Shown one piece after another: positions 1-7,720 of a stretch of DNA of 64,000 nucleotides. The translations under genes and the position numbers were made by a program. A model generated the notes under the pieces. That model ran no database searches. It was not told the DNA's origin and saw nothing but the letters and a program-made list of their open reading frames with translations. Source of the stretch: Rubrolithibacter danxiaensis (GTDB lineage Bacteria; Bacteroidota; Bacteroidia; Sphingobacteriales; Sphingobacteriaceae); NCBI RefSeq assembly GCF_047272945.1, contig NZ_JBKOPS010000004.1, positions 261,572-325,571 on the forward strand, in the 5' to 3' direction. Within the stretch, counting starts at the first letter, position 1; each line of letters begins with the position of its first letter.

Positions 1-512
1 TAATGAGCAATTTCAGTAAGGGTGGTTTTAATATAGCCTTTAAAGCCCCGGGTTCTCTCACGCGAAAAAACAGAACTTATGTGCGCATCGAAACCTATCC
101 CCGCCATATTGAAAAAATTTCTGCTATTGAACGTTGCCGAGTCTATATATGTTGTATGCAGGTTATTTAATTTTTTAATGGCATGCTCTTTTTTTAAAGG
201 TATCTTCAATGAGCGGGCTAAACCATTGCCGGAACCGCAAGGAATTATACCCATCACTTTCCCTGTACCTGCTACGGCTGAAGCTACCTCGTTGATTGTC
301 CCGTCTCCACCCACAGCTACTACTATATCTGTTCCGGCGTGCAGGGTTTCGGAAGCCAGCTTTTGTGCATGGCCAACATGTTCAGTAAAACTGAAATGAT
401 AATTAAACTTATCCTTATTTAAATAAAGCTTTACCAGCTGGGGAATATTATTTTTCCCTTTTCCGCCCGAAATGGGATTAATAATAAACTGGATTCTTTT
501 CTTTTCTAACAT
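1..512 (-). CDS. Diacylglycerol/lipid kinase family protein, partial (C-terminus outside window)
   Basis: Reading the minus strand from an ATG at 512 gives an open frame of at least 170 codons that runs off the left edge. It carries the lipid-kinase catalytic-domain signatures in order: INPISGGKGK (about residues 11-20), VAVGGDGTINEVAS (about 65-78), CGSGNGLARSL (about 95-105) and GIGFDAHIS. These match the DAGK/YegS/BmrU family, which phosphorylates diacylglycerol or a related lipid with ATP at the inner membrane. The GGDGT nucleotide-binding motif is intact. It is divergent from metK. The C-terminal all-beta domain of the family must lie to the left of the window. The family is clear; the lipid substrate is not determinable. 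Confidence 0.9.
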   Translation of the reverse strand, partial: MLEKKRIQFIINPISGGKGKNNIPQLVKLYLNKDKFNYHFSFTEHVGHAQKLASETLHAGTDIVVAVGGDGTINEVASAVAGTGKVMGIIPCGSGNGLARSLKIPLKKEHAIKKLNNLHTTYIDSATFNSRNFFNMAGIGFDAHISSVFSRERTRGFKGYIKTTLTEIAH

Positions 513-559
513 GCAGATGTAAAAGTAGCGGTAAATTTCAGAGAAATTAAAAATTGTTG

Positions 560-567
560 TATTTTCG
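560..567 (+). promoter_or_regulatory. Probable -7 element of the metK promoter
   Basis: TATTTTCG matches the Bacteroidetes -7 consensus TAnnTTTG except for one C. Transcription would start about 5-8 bases further on, immediately in front of the proposed riboswitch aptamer, so the two predictions support each other. No convincing -33 TTTG was found at the ideal distance. Confidence 0.45.
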
Positions 568-573
568 CAATGC

Positions 574-642
574 AAGTGGATTGATTTGCTTTGCCTGTTC
601 GTAGGCAGGATTGCAACCACGTAAAAAAATTGCTAAAACAAT
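574..642 (+). ncRNA. Probable SAM-II riboswitch upstream of metK
   Basis: The leader holds the landmarks of the SAM-II aptamer in the right order: a P1 half GTGG followed by TGATTTG, then ATTGCAACCACGT closing P1, an A-rich connector, and a tail TTGCTAAAAC whose TTGC can pair with the GCAA of the loop to form the pseudoknot. Relative to the compact SAM-II examples I remember, the loop has an extra hairpin (TGCCT/AGGCA) at 591-606. The gene controlled makes S-adenosylmethionine, the ligand, so feedback repression fits. About 75 bases separate the aptamer from the metK ATG, longer than in a classic SAM-II that masks the ribosome site directly. The identification rests on motif memory, not on a covariance search. 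Confidence 0.6.
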
Positions 643-718
643 GTCTTTTTTTACTGTCCTCTCAAGTATCAATCTTTCTGTTTGCTTACAAACTAATTCT
701 AAAAATTAAACTCTTATT

Positions 719-1972
719 ATGGCGTATTTATTTACTTCCGAATCCGTATCAGAGGGACATCCTGATAAAGTTGCCGACCAGATTTCCGATGCACTGATTG
801 ATAATTTCCTTGCCTGGGATGCAGATTCGAAAGTTGCATGTGAAACACTGGTAACTACCGGACAGGTTGTATTAGCTGGTGAAGTAAAATCAAAAGCTTA
901 TCTGGATGTACAAAAGATAACCCGGGAGGTAATTAAAAAGATTGGATATACCAAAGCTGATTATATGTTCGAAAGCAATTCCTGCGGAATCCTTTCTGCT
1001 ATACACGAGCAATCGGCAGACATTAACCAGGGAGTTGACCGCAAAGAAAAGCAGGAGCAGGGTGCCGGGGACCAGGGAATGATGTTTGGCTATGCTACAA
1101 ACGAAACCTCTAACTATATGCCATTGGCGTTGGACCTGGCTCATAAAATATTGATTGAACTTGCCGCCCTCCGCCGCGAAAATAAAGACATCACTTATCT
1201 ACGTCCGGATGCAAAGTCGCAGGTTACTATTGAATACCAGGATGACCACAAACCTGTAAGAATAGATGCAATTGTAGTTTCAACTCAGCATGATGACTTT
1301 GATTCGGAAGAAAACATGCAGAAAAAGATCAGTAGCGATATTATTAATATATTAATACCACGCGTTAAGGCACAGCTAAGTCCGGAACTACAACAGCTTT
1401 TCAGTTCTGATATTAAATACCACATCAACCCTACCGGAAAGTTTGTAATCGGTGGTCCGCACGGCGATACCGGATTAACCGGACGGAAAATTATAGTGGA
1501 TACCTACGGTGGTAAAGGTGCGCACGGCGGCGGCGCTTTTTCCGGAAAAGATCCTTCTAAAGTTGACCGTTCTGCCGCATATGCTACCCGCCACATTGCA
1601 AAAAACCTGGTGGCTGCCGGCCTTTGCGATGAAGTTCTGGTTCAGGTATCCTACGCAATTGGTGTAAAAGACCCAATGGGTATTTATGTAAATACTTTCG
1701 GCACATCTAAAGTGCAACTTACCGACGGGAAAATTGCGCAAAAAGTAAGTGAGATTTTTGATATGACTCCATACGGTATTGAAACTCGGTTAAAACTGCG
1801 TAATCCAATCTACTTAGAAACCGCTGCTTACGGACACATGGGCCGCGAAAGCAAAGTTGTTAAAAAAGTATTTGAAGCTTCTCATGGCGAAAAGAAAGAA
1901 GTAGAGGTAGAATTGTTTACATGGGAGAAACTGGATTATACGGATAAAATCAAATCAGTTTTTAACCTGTAA
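719..1972 (+). CDS. metK: S-adenosylmethionine synthetase
   Basis: The cytosolic enzyme condenses ATP and L-methionine into S-adenosylmethionine with release of phosphate and pyrophosphate. The 417-residue product begins with the typical FTSESVSEGHPDK, has the GAGDQGMMFGYA methionine/ATP signature near residue 117 and the glycine-rich GGGAFSGKDPSKVD P-loop-like signature near 263, and ends with the conserved third domain. Length is a little above the 380-400 of proteobacterial enzymes, with acidic/charged insertions in the middle, as is common in Bacteroidetes. It is a stand-alone unit with a probable SAM-II leader upstream and a strong terminator hairpin downstream. The ATG at 719 is the only start compatible with the conserved N-terminus. 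Confidence 0.97.
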   Translation: MAYLFTSESVSEGHPDKVADQISDALIDNFLAWDADSKVACETLVTTGQVVLAGEVKSKAYLDVQKITREVIKKIGYTKADYMFESNSCGILSAIHEQSADINQGVDRKEKQEQGAGDQGMMFGYATNETSNYMPLALDLAHKILIELAALRRENKDITYLRPDAKSQVTIEYQDDHKPVRIDAIVVSTQHDDFDSEENMQKKISSDIINILIPRVKAQLSPELQQLFSSDIKYHINPTGKFVIGGPHGDTGLTGRKIIVDTYGGKGAHGGGAFSGKDPSKVDRSAAYATRHIAKNLVAAGLCDEVLVQVSYAIGVKDPMGIYVNTFGTSKVQLTDGKIAQKVSEIFDMTPYGIETRLKLRNPIYLETAAYGHMGRESKVVKKVFEASHGEKKEVEVELFTWEKLDYTDKIKSVFNL

Positions 1973-2021
1973 AACTTATTAATAACCGCCTCCTGTTGAT
2001 CAAACAAGAGGCTTTCCGTCA

Positions 2022-2056
2022 AAAACGCAGACAGTCCCGAACTTTGTCTGCGTTTT
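2022..2056 (+). terminator. Terminator hairpin after metK
   Basis: A perfect 12-bp inverted repeat (AAAACGCAGACA / TGTCTGCGTTTT) with an 11-base loop lies 50 bases past the metK stop. The A-rich 5' arm and T-rich 3' arm suit termination on either strand. A weaker hairpin with CCTC/GAGG ends lies just before it at about 1988-2011. Confidence 0.8.
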
Positions 2057-2155
2057 AATATTATAAGCTATACGACTTTAAAACCATATGAGTCTCACAA
2101 TCTTTTTTATTACTTTGTACCAGGCCAAAAAGAAATAAATGGTATTGCTGAATAT

Positions 2156-2725
2156 ATGACTGAGTTAACAAGGAATCCCTGGAAAACCTTATCATCAGAA
2201 GAGAAATACGATAATAACTGGATTAATGTCACCGAATATCAGATAATTAATCCGGGAGGCGGAAAGGGAATCTATGGTAAGATTCATTATAAGAATAAGG
2301 CAATTGGCATTGTTGCCCTCGACGAGAATTACAATATATGGCTGGTAGGCCAATATCGATATGTGCTGAATCAATATACCTGGGAACTCCCCGAAGGAGG
2401 GGGACCTCTGGGTATAGATCCTTTGGAATCAGCAAAAAGAGAGCTCTTGGAAGAAACAGGATTAACGGCCACAAAATGGCAGGAGATACAGCGAATGCAT
2501 TTATCCAACTCTGTTAGCGACGAGGATGCCTATATTTACCTGGCTACAGGTTTAAAGGAAGGAAAAGCCGAACCAGAGGAAACAGAAGAACTTCAGGTTA
2601 AGAAAATTCCATTTACCGAGGCTTTTCAGATGGTTTTATCCGGCGAAATAACTGATTCTATCAGCGTAGCAGCCATTTTAAAAGTCAAAATCCTTTTGGA
2701 TGAAAATAAAATCGAAGTATCATAG
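2156..2725 (+). CDS. NUDIX hydrolase (ADP-ribose pyrophosphatase-like)
   Basis: This 189-residue protein contains a complete Nudix box, GGPLGIDPLESAKRELLEET (about residues 82-101), fitting G-x5-E-x7-REUxEExGU, with the catalytic Glu residues of REL-LEE present. The upstream strand region IVALDENYNIWLVGQYRY and the WELPEGG entry to the box are typical of ADP-ribose/nucleoside-diphosphate-sugar hydrolases that cleave a pyrophosphate bond with Mg2+. The preceding gene metK is separated by a terminator, so this starts a new unit; plsC follows 27 bases downstream and may be cotranscribed. The substrate is inferred from similarity to the ADP-ribose branch and is not certain. Confidence 0.88.
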   Translation: MTELTRNPWKTLSSEEKYDNNWINVTEYQIINPGGGKGIYGKIHYKNKAIGIVALDENYNIWLVGQYRYVLNQYTWELPEGGGPLGIDPLESAKRELLEETGLTATKWQEIQRMHLSNSVSDEDAYIYLATGLKEGKAEPEETEELQVKKIPFTEAFQMVLSGEITDSISVAAILKVKILLDENKIEVS

Positions 2726-2752
2726 AACATATTAAGAGGAATTTTAACTTCA

Positions 2753-3508
2753 ATGAAAAAACTGTTAGGATATATCTTTTCACCAATTCATTACTTATTT
2801 TTCGGACTCTTTCTTCTTATCTTTCACCCCATACAATGGCTTTCGCTAAAACTTGGTGGATATAGCGCTCATAAAAAAAGCGTTGATATCCTGAACTTCT
2901 TCCTGGTGTCAACTTATTATCTTGCCGGTGCAAGCGTCAGGTTTGAAAATAAGTTCAACCTTCCTCAAAGCCGTTCGATTATTTTTATTGCAAACCATCA
3001 AAGCCTGTTCGATATTCCTCCTTTAATCTGGCATTTAAGGAAGCATCATGCAAAATTTATTTCCAAAATAGAGCTTACAAAAGGTATCCCCAGTATTTCT
3101 TTTAACCTTAAATACGGCGGTGCTGCCAATATTGACCGTAAAGATCCTAAACAATCTATCGGTCAACTTTTGCAGCTTGGCCAGCGAATGAAGCAGCATT
3201 GCTGGTCTGCAGTAATATTCCCCGAAGGCACCCGCACCAGGAATGGAAAGATGAAAGCATTTGCTACAGCAGGCGTTGCAACATTGTTGAAAAAAGTACC
3301 GGATGCCTTGATAGTTCCCGTGGCTATTAAAGGCTCATGGGAATTCACTAAGTACGGTTCTTATCCTTTAAATTTTGGTGAAAAAATAAGTTTTACAGTA
3401 CTTCAGCCAATAGAAGTCCCTTCGCATACCGCCGAAGAGGTTGTCAAAGCTGCGGAAGGGGTTATCCGGAACTTTTTAGGCGAATCAGATATTCCGGTTG
3501 TCGATTAA
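2753..3508 (+). CDS. plsC: 1-acyl-sn-glycerol-3-phosphate acyltransferase
   Basis: PlsC transfers an acyl chain to lysophosphatidate, giving phosphatidate at the inner membrane. The 251-residue product has a hydrophobic N-terminal segment (about residues 5-28) as anchor, the catalytic NHQSLFDIP (NHx4D motif, about residues 82-90), and the substrate-binding FPEGTRTRNGKMK (about 158-170), in the usual spacing. Family length is about 240-260. It lies downstream of the NUDIX gene and its last 24 bases overlap, tail to tail, with the end of the minus-strand response regulator gene. CdsA, the next step in phospholipid synthesis, is encoded elsewhere in this window (36105). Confidence 0.93.
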   Translation: MKKLLGYIFSPIHYLFFGLFLLIFHPIQWLSLKLGGYSAHKKSVDILNFFLVSTYYLAGASVRFENKFNLPQSRSIIFIANHQSLFDIPPLIWHLRKHHAKFISKIELTKGIPSISFNLKYGGAANIDRKDPKQSIGQLLQLGQRMKQHCWSAVIFPEGTRTRNGKMKAFATAGVATLLKKVPDALIVPVAIKGSWEFTKYGSYPLNFGEKISFTVLQPIEVPSHTAEEVVKAAEGVIRNFLGESDIPVVD

Positions 3509-4189
3509 TTTAAAAAAAGAATCTCGGTAAGTATCGCCAATCGGAATAATCTTATCTGCTATCTGAATCCGGCTCCGTTCAATACACTCAATTTTGTCAA
3601 GAGAGATAATATAAGATTTATGAACACGGATAAACCTGCCTGCAGGCAAAGATTCTTCCATCTTTTTCATATTCTGCAGGGTTATTATGCGTTCTGCAGG
3701 TGTAAAAATGGATATATAATCTTTTAATCCTTCTATATAAAGAATATCATCCAGGTAAATCTTTTGGATTTTATGTTCTGTTTTCACGAAAATAAAATTG
3801 GAGGCGTTGCTTTGTACCTGAACTTCAGGAGCAGCAGGAATTTTCGCTTCTACTTTTTGCACCGCTTTGTAAAACCGGTCAAAGGCGATTGGCTTTAACA
3901 GATAATCTTTCACATCCAGTTCATATCCCTGCAACGCATATTCCGGATAAGCGGTTGTAAGAATTACGGCACATTTACCGTTAATTATTTTTAGAAACTG
4001 TATGCCAGTCAGCTCGGGCATCTGCACATCCAGAAATACCAGGTCAGCCTGATTTTCCTGTACCAGGTTAAGTGCCTCAAAAGCACTGGTTGTAGCTTTA
4101 ACTAATTTTAATGAAGGAACTTTCTCAACGTAATCGGTAAGAATATCAAGAGCAAGGGGTTCGTCATCAACTATTAAACAGCGAATCAT
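3485..4189 (-). CDS. LytTR-family response regulator
   Basis: The 234-residue protein has an N-terminal receiver domain with acidic pocket DDEP near residues 8-11, phospho-acceptor Asp in VFLDVQMPELTG (about residues 49-60) and the conserved Lys in KDYLLKPI (about 96-103). This is followed by a LytTR DNA-binding domain (about 135-230) with IEGLKDYI and GRFIRVHKSYIISL. It is the AlgR/LytR output type. Its start lies 1 base from the end of the LytS-like kinase gene, so the two form a translationally coupled pair. Regulated targets cannot be read from the sequence. The 3' end overlaps plsC convergently. Confidence 0.94.
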   Translation of the reverse strand: MIRCLIVDDEPLALDILTDYVEKVPSLKLVKATTSAFEALNLVQENQADLVFLDVQMPELTGIQFLKIINGKCAVILTTAYPEYALQGYELDVKDYLLKPIAFDRFYKAVQKVEAKIPAAPEVQVQSNASNFIFVKTEHKIQKIYLDDILYIEGLKDYISIFTPAERIITLQNMKKMEESLPAGRFIRVHKSYIISLDKIECIERSRIQIADKIIPIGDTYRDSFFKLIDNRNI

Positions 4190-4190
4190 T

Positions 4191-5210
4191 TTATAAAACT
4201 AAAGATAATTTGCAATTATATACTGTTGCCGAATCATCAATTTGCAATTGATATTTACCTTTATATAATAAATCAAGCCGCCGTTTAACATTCTGTAAGC
4301 CAATGCCGCTTGTTTTATCTTTATTCAATGTAGTTTTCTTATTAACTACTTCAAACTGCAACTGTCCGGGTTCAATTTTCATGGCTATTTTCACAGGGCA
4401 TAAGGGATCATAGACATCGCCGTGTTTAAAGGCATTTTCAAGAAAAGCTATCAGAATAAGCGGTGCTATCTGCTGTTCTTTAAATTCATTACCGGTAACT
4501 TCAAAATTTATTATCGCGTGCTCCCTGTTCCGTATTTTTTGTAAACTAATATAATCCTTTAAGTAATTGATTTCATCAGAAAGACTTACGAGACTTTCAT
4601 TACTTTCATTCAGCATGTATCGCATAATGCCAGAAAGTTTCAGAATTGCTTCCGGTGCTTTATCTGATTTTTGATAAGCCAGCGAATAAATGCTGTTAAG
4701 AGAATTGAACAGGAAATGCGGATTAATCTGTGATCGCAAAAAGGCAAGTTCGGCAACCAGTTTTTCTTTCTCCAGGCTCTTCCGCAAACGATCATTTAAA
4801 AACCAGTCTGCGGCAAATTTTATAGCCGAACTTAGAAAAATAAAAAAGATACTTATTAAAACAGCACCGGAATAATATTCAGAAAAGCCAACCGTGCCCT
4901 CGTGACGAACTGTTTTTAACAATATAATTTCTTTATAATATAAAGCCAGGCCGTATTTGACAAGTCCGGAGATAGCAGCAAGAAGGATTATTGAAATTGC
5001 AAAGCTCCCGTATTTCTTTTTACTCAGCAACTGAGGAAAAAGCAGCAGGTAATTAATATAAAAAACTGCAATATTAATGAGACCGAAGTAAACAATGATT
5101 ACAATAAGATTGTAATTCAGCTTTGAATTCCCGCTTCCTGCATACAGAAGAAAAACCAGAATGAAAAGCCAGATCACAACATGTAATAAAATTCTTCCGG
5201 ACCTGTTCAT
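4191..5210 (-). CDS. LytS-type sensor histidine kinase (His_kinase family, membrane)
   Basis: The N-terminal part has four hydrophobic segments, followed by a short coiled coil (LRKSLEKEKLVAEL) and the His_kinase core with FLRSQINPHFLFNSLN, in which the phospho-accepting His sits in NPHFLFN, and an HATPase domain with the N-box LIAFLENAFKHG and G-box GIGLQNVKRRL. I chose the ATG at 5210 (MNRSGRIL) because the first membrane helix begins directly after it. An in-frame start at 5315 would add 35 residues without membrane or family features. It pairs with the LytTR regulator encoded directly downstream. The input signal is unknown. Confidence 0.9.
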   Translation of the reverse strand: MNRSGRILLHVVIWLFILVFLLYAGSGNSKLNYNLIVIIVYFGLINIAVFYINYLLLFPQLLSKKKYGSFAISIILLAAISGLVKYGLALYYKEIILLKTVRHEGTVGFSEYYSGAVLISIFFIFLSSAIKFAADWFLNDRLRKSLEKEKLVAELAFLRSQINPHFLFNSLNSIYSLAYQKSDKAPEAILKLSGIMRYMLNESNESLVSLSDEINYLKDYISLQKIRNREHAIINFEVTGNEFKEQQIAPLILIAFLENAFKHGDVYDPLCPVKIAMKIEPGQLQFEVVNKKTTLNKDKTSGIGLQNVKRRLDLLYKGKYQLQIDDSATVYNCKLSLVL

Positions 5211-5409
5211 GCTTAAAGATAAAAAGCAGAAATATAAGTTGTAACTTGTTTCGACCAACTGCCATATTTTATCTTCCAATAGGTTAATCGAAGTATTTTG
5301 GGCATCCCTTTTCAAATAGCCCGTTTATCTATTTGTGCAGCCTGTTAGTCTAATTAATTTTTTGCTGTAAAAAATATCCTGTTGCTTTGATTCATCAAAA
5401 CCAACAACA

Positions 5410-5583
5410 ATGAAAAAGCAACTTAACTCTGTTTCTCCTTTTATCATATTACTGATACCTATCTTTTTAGGAATGGCCTTGATCTTTGTGAATTCAGATA
5501 ATACGATTCCGAAAGAAAAGTACAATGCAAGCACATCTTTCAGATTGCCAACCTTAAAAGTAGCTGTAAAAGCGATTTTTTAG
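5410..5583 (+). CDS. Small single-pass membrane protein, hypothetical
   Basis: A 57-codon ORF beginning MKKQLNSVSPFIILLIPIF is encoded in the gap between the divergent kinase gene and the convergent MBL nuclease. It has a basic start, one hydrophobic segment (about residues 9-27) and a polar C-terminal tail of about 30 residues ending with a TAG. The AT-rich upstream region (5332-5364) has a TTTG and a T-rich -7-like motif at a suitable distance. I do not recognise a family. It could be a small membrane partner or target of the adjacent LytS/LytT system; that is only positional inference. Confidence 0.5.
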   Translation: MKKQLNSVSPFIILLIPIFLGMALIFVNSDNTIPKEKYNASTSFRLPTLKVAVKAIF

Positions 5584-5598
5584 TGAGAAGTAATTCTG

Positions 5599-7002
5599 TT
5601 ATTCGAACTCAACCTGCTGGTGCTGATAGGGGATTTCTACGTCAGCAAAGCCCTTCTCTAAAATCTTTTCGCGAAAACGCTGCTGCGTTTCATATTCGCC
5701 GTGAACAAGAAAGACTTTTTTAACCTGTTGAGGATCCTGACAAGACAGAAAATGTAACAGGTCTTCATAATCTCCATGGGCACTCATTGATTTAATTGCA
5801 CACACTTCGGCAACAACATCGTATTCATCGCCGAAAATATCAACTACTTTATCGCCTGCTATTAAGCGGCCGCCTAAAGAACTGGGCTCGCAATAACCCA
5901 CCATCAAAATGGTATTCTTCTGGTTTGATATATTGTTGCGGATGTGATGTTTTACCCTTCCGGCTTCTGCCATTCCAGATGCGGAAATAATTACACAGGG
6001 ACGCGGGTCATCTTTCAATGCCCTTGACTCTTCAACTGTCTGGATAAATTTCAATCCCTTAAAGTGAAACGGATCCTCGTCCTTTTTCATAATTTCTTTA
6101 ACACCGTTATTATAAACTTCCGGGTGATCTTTTATTACCTGCGTGGCTTTATCGGAAAGCGGGCTGTCAACATAGTACTGAACATCCGGCAATGTACCCC
6201 TTAACTCAAGTGCATTTAATGCAAACAGAATTTCTTGTGTGCGGCCCACGCTAAAGGCAGGAATTATTACTTTTCCTCCTTTTATATTACAGGTATTATT
6301 AATCACTTCCTGCAAGGAATCTTCAATTGGACCAATTTCTTTATGAAGGGAGTCGCCGTAAGTAGATTCAAGAATTATGTAATCAGACTGGGGAAAAGTT
6401 TGAGGACTTTTTAATATCAGGTCTCCATACCGTCCTACATCGCCGCTAAAAGTTAGTTGTCTGAATTTTCCATCCTCGAGTATGGTCAAATGCATAGCTG
6501 CACTTCCTATAACATGTCCTGCATCTGTAAATCGTAAGGTAACACGCGGGTCTATCTCAAAATCCTCGTTATACTCTACAATCTTAAATAACCTTAAAGC
6601 CTCCATCACATCTTCGTCCGTATATAGCGGCTTAATCAAAGATAATCCTTTTCGTTCCCTGTTCACATTGGTATCTTCTGCATCCTGAACCTGAATTTGT
6701 GCAGAATCTGTCAGTAATATTCTTGCCAGGTCCATTGTCGGAGCAGTGCAAAATATATCTCCTTTAAATCCTTCGGCTACCATTCGTGGTATTAAACCAC
6801 AATGGTCGATATGTGCGTGTGATAATATCAGGTAGCTAACTTTTGCAGGATCAAAACCGAAATGGCCATTCAGCTCATCTGTTTCAGAACCCATGCCCTG
6901 AAACATTCCACAATCCAGGAGGATTTGCAGTCCATTATCAAGCTTTAATAAATGCTTGCTGCCTGTTACATTTCTGGCAGCGCCGTGAAAAGTTATTTTC
7001 AT
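5599..7002 (-). CDS. MBL-fold/beta-CASP RNA-processing exonuclease
   Basis: The 467-residue protein has the metallo-beta-lactamase motif LSHAHIDHCGL (HxHxDH, about residues 60-70), further metal ligands in TDAGHVIGSA and TFSGDVGR, and the beta-CASP part with STYGD, PAFSVGRTQEIL, SASGMAEAGRVKHH and the C-terminal SAHGDYEDLLHFL and LVHGE. This is the CPSF/Ysh1-like branch, usually RNA endo/exonucleases, cytosolic. I chose the ATG at 7002 (MKITFHGAARNVTGS) because it is the conserved family start; an in-frame start at 7170 would add 56 unrelated residues. It is divergent from the BlaI-M56 operon. Confidence 0.92.
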   Translation of the reverse strand: MKITFHGAARNVTGSKHLLKLDNGLQILLDCGMFQGMGSETDELNGHFGFDPAKVSYLILSHAHIDHCGLIPRMVAEGFKGDIFCTAPTMDLARILLTDSAQIQVQDAEDTNVNRERKGLSLIKPLYTDEDVMEALRLFKIVEYNEDFEIDPRVTLRFTDAGHVIGSAAMHLTILEDGKFRQLTFSGDVGRYGDLILKSPQTFPQSDYIILESTYGDSLHKEIGPIEDSLQEVINNTCNIKGGKVIIPAFSVGRTQEILFALNALELRGTLPDVQYYVDSPLSDKATQVIKDHPEVYNNGVKEIMKKDEDPFHFKGLKFIQTVEESRALKDDPRPCVIISASGMAEAGRVKHHIRNNISNQKNTILMVGYCEPSSLGGRLIAGDKVVDIFGDEYDVVAEVCAIKSMSAHGDYEDLLHFLSCQDPQQVKKVFLVHGEYETQQRFREKILEKGFADVEIPYQHQQVEFE

Positions 7003-7172
7003 TTGAAAAGATTTAAAATTTTGGTAGTACCCTGATGAGATTTTAGAGATGTAATAAACGTTGCGTTCTGAATATGATACGCTAAAAATGTATATATCAT
7101 CAATTAATGGATACTTTAATTTAACAAGTGAAGGAAGAACACTAAAGAAAGTAAGAAGTTTAAAAAACATTT

Positions 7173-7217
7173 AACTAAAAAAATAGTTGTAAAACTAAAA
7201 TATTAGTTTTAAATTCG
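7173..7217 (+). promoter_or_regulatory. Promoter of the blaI-M56 operon with two tandem BlaI-type operators
   Basis: Two dyads share the half-site AACTA/TAGTT: AACTA-N6-TAGTT at 7173-7188, and AAAACTAA-AATA-TTAGTTTT at 7191-7210, extendable by one base pair. Their centres are 20 bp apart, two helical turns. A promoter TTG (7187-7189)-N20-TAAATTCG (7210-7217) fits the Bacteroidetes consensus with one C. The second dyad lies in the spacer and the first overlaps the -33 element, ideal for repression. Binding by the BlaI homologue is inferred. The remaining bases between 7003 and 7345 show no gene; a leader of about 120 bases precedes the start codon. Confidence 0.65.
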
Positions 7218-7345
7218 ATTTAATGTTTTTCGATCAATTCAAATACTTTCAGTTTTCCTGCTACAATACAAGTGGCTGGAATGCCGAAAACAGCAATAAA
7301 GCCTAAAAGGCAAGTCAGTTATAGAATAAAATTAAAAGAGTGATA

Positions 7346-7720
7346 ATGGAATTAAAAGAACTTACAAAAGCGGAAGAACAAATAATGCAGGTACTTTGGG
7401 AACTAAAAAAAGCATTTGTAAAAGATGTTATTGATGAACTTCCCGAACCAAAACCCGCTTATAATACCGTTTCAACAATCATCCGTATTCTTGAAACAAA
7501 AGGCTTTGTGGATCATGAGGCTTTTGGGAAAAGTCACCAATACTTTCCAATAGTGAGTAAAGAAGACTATAAAAGCTTCGCGACAGGCAAATTGTTAAGT
7601 AATTATTTCAGCGACAGTGTTCAGAATATGTTCTCGTTTTTTATGAAAGAGAAAAAAATAGACCTGAAAGAAGCAGATGAAATTTTGAAAATGATTGATA
7701 ACCTAAAAAGTAAAAAGTGA
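7346..7720 (+). CDS. BlaI/MecI-family transcriptional repressor
   Basis: The 124-residue product shows the penicillinase-repressor winged helix: ELTKAEEQIMQVLW (helix 1), FVKDVIDELPEPKPAYNTVSTIIRILETKGFVDHEAFG with the recognition helix AYNTVSTIIRIL, and a helical dimerisation tail. In characterised systems such repressors dimerise on a dyad operator and are cleaved when the partner M56 sensor protease is activated. I chose ATG 7346 (MELKEL) rather than the GTG at 7340. Its stop overlaps the M56 start (TGATG), so the two are translationally coupled, and the dyads at 7173-7210 are its likely autoregulatory operator. Confidence 0.92.
   Translation: MELKELTKAEEQIMQVLWELKKAFVKDVIDELPEPKPAYNTVSTIIRILETKGFVDHEAFGKSHQYFPIVSKEDYKSFATGKLLSNYFSDSVQNMFSFFMKEKKIDLKEADEILKMIDNLKSKK

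Noticed and set aside
79..399. Plus-strand ORF of 106 codons at the left edge.
   Set aside because: It is antisense to the clear lipid-kinase frame with all family motifs on the minus strand.
591..797. Short plus-strand ORF overlapping the metK start in another frame.
   Set aside because: It overlaps the riboswitch and metK, and has no domain or codon-use support.
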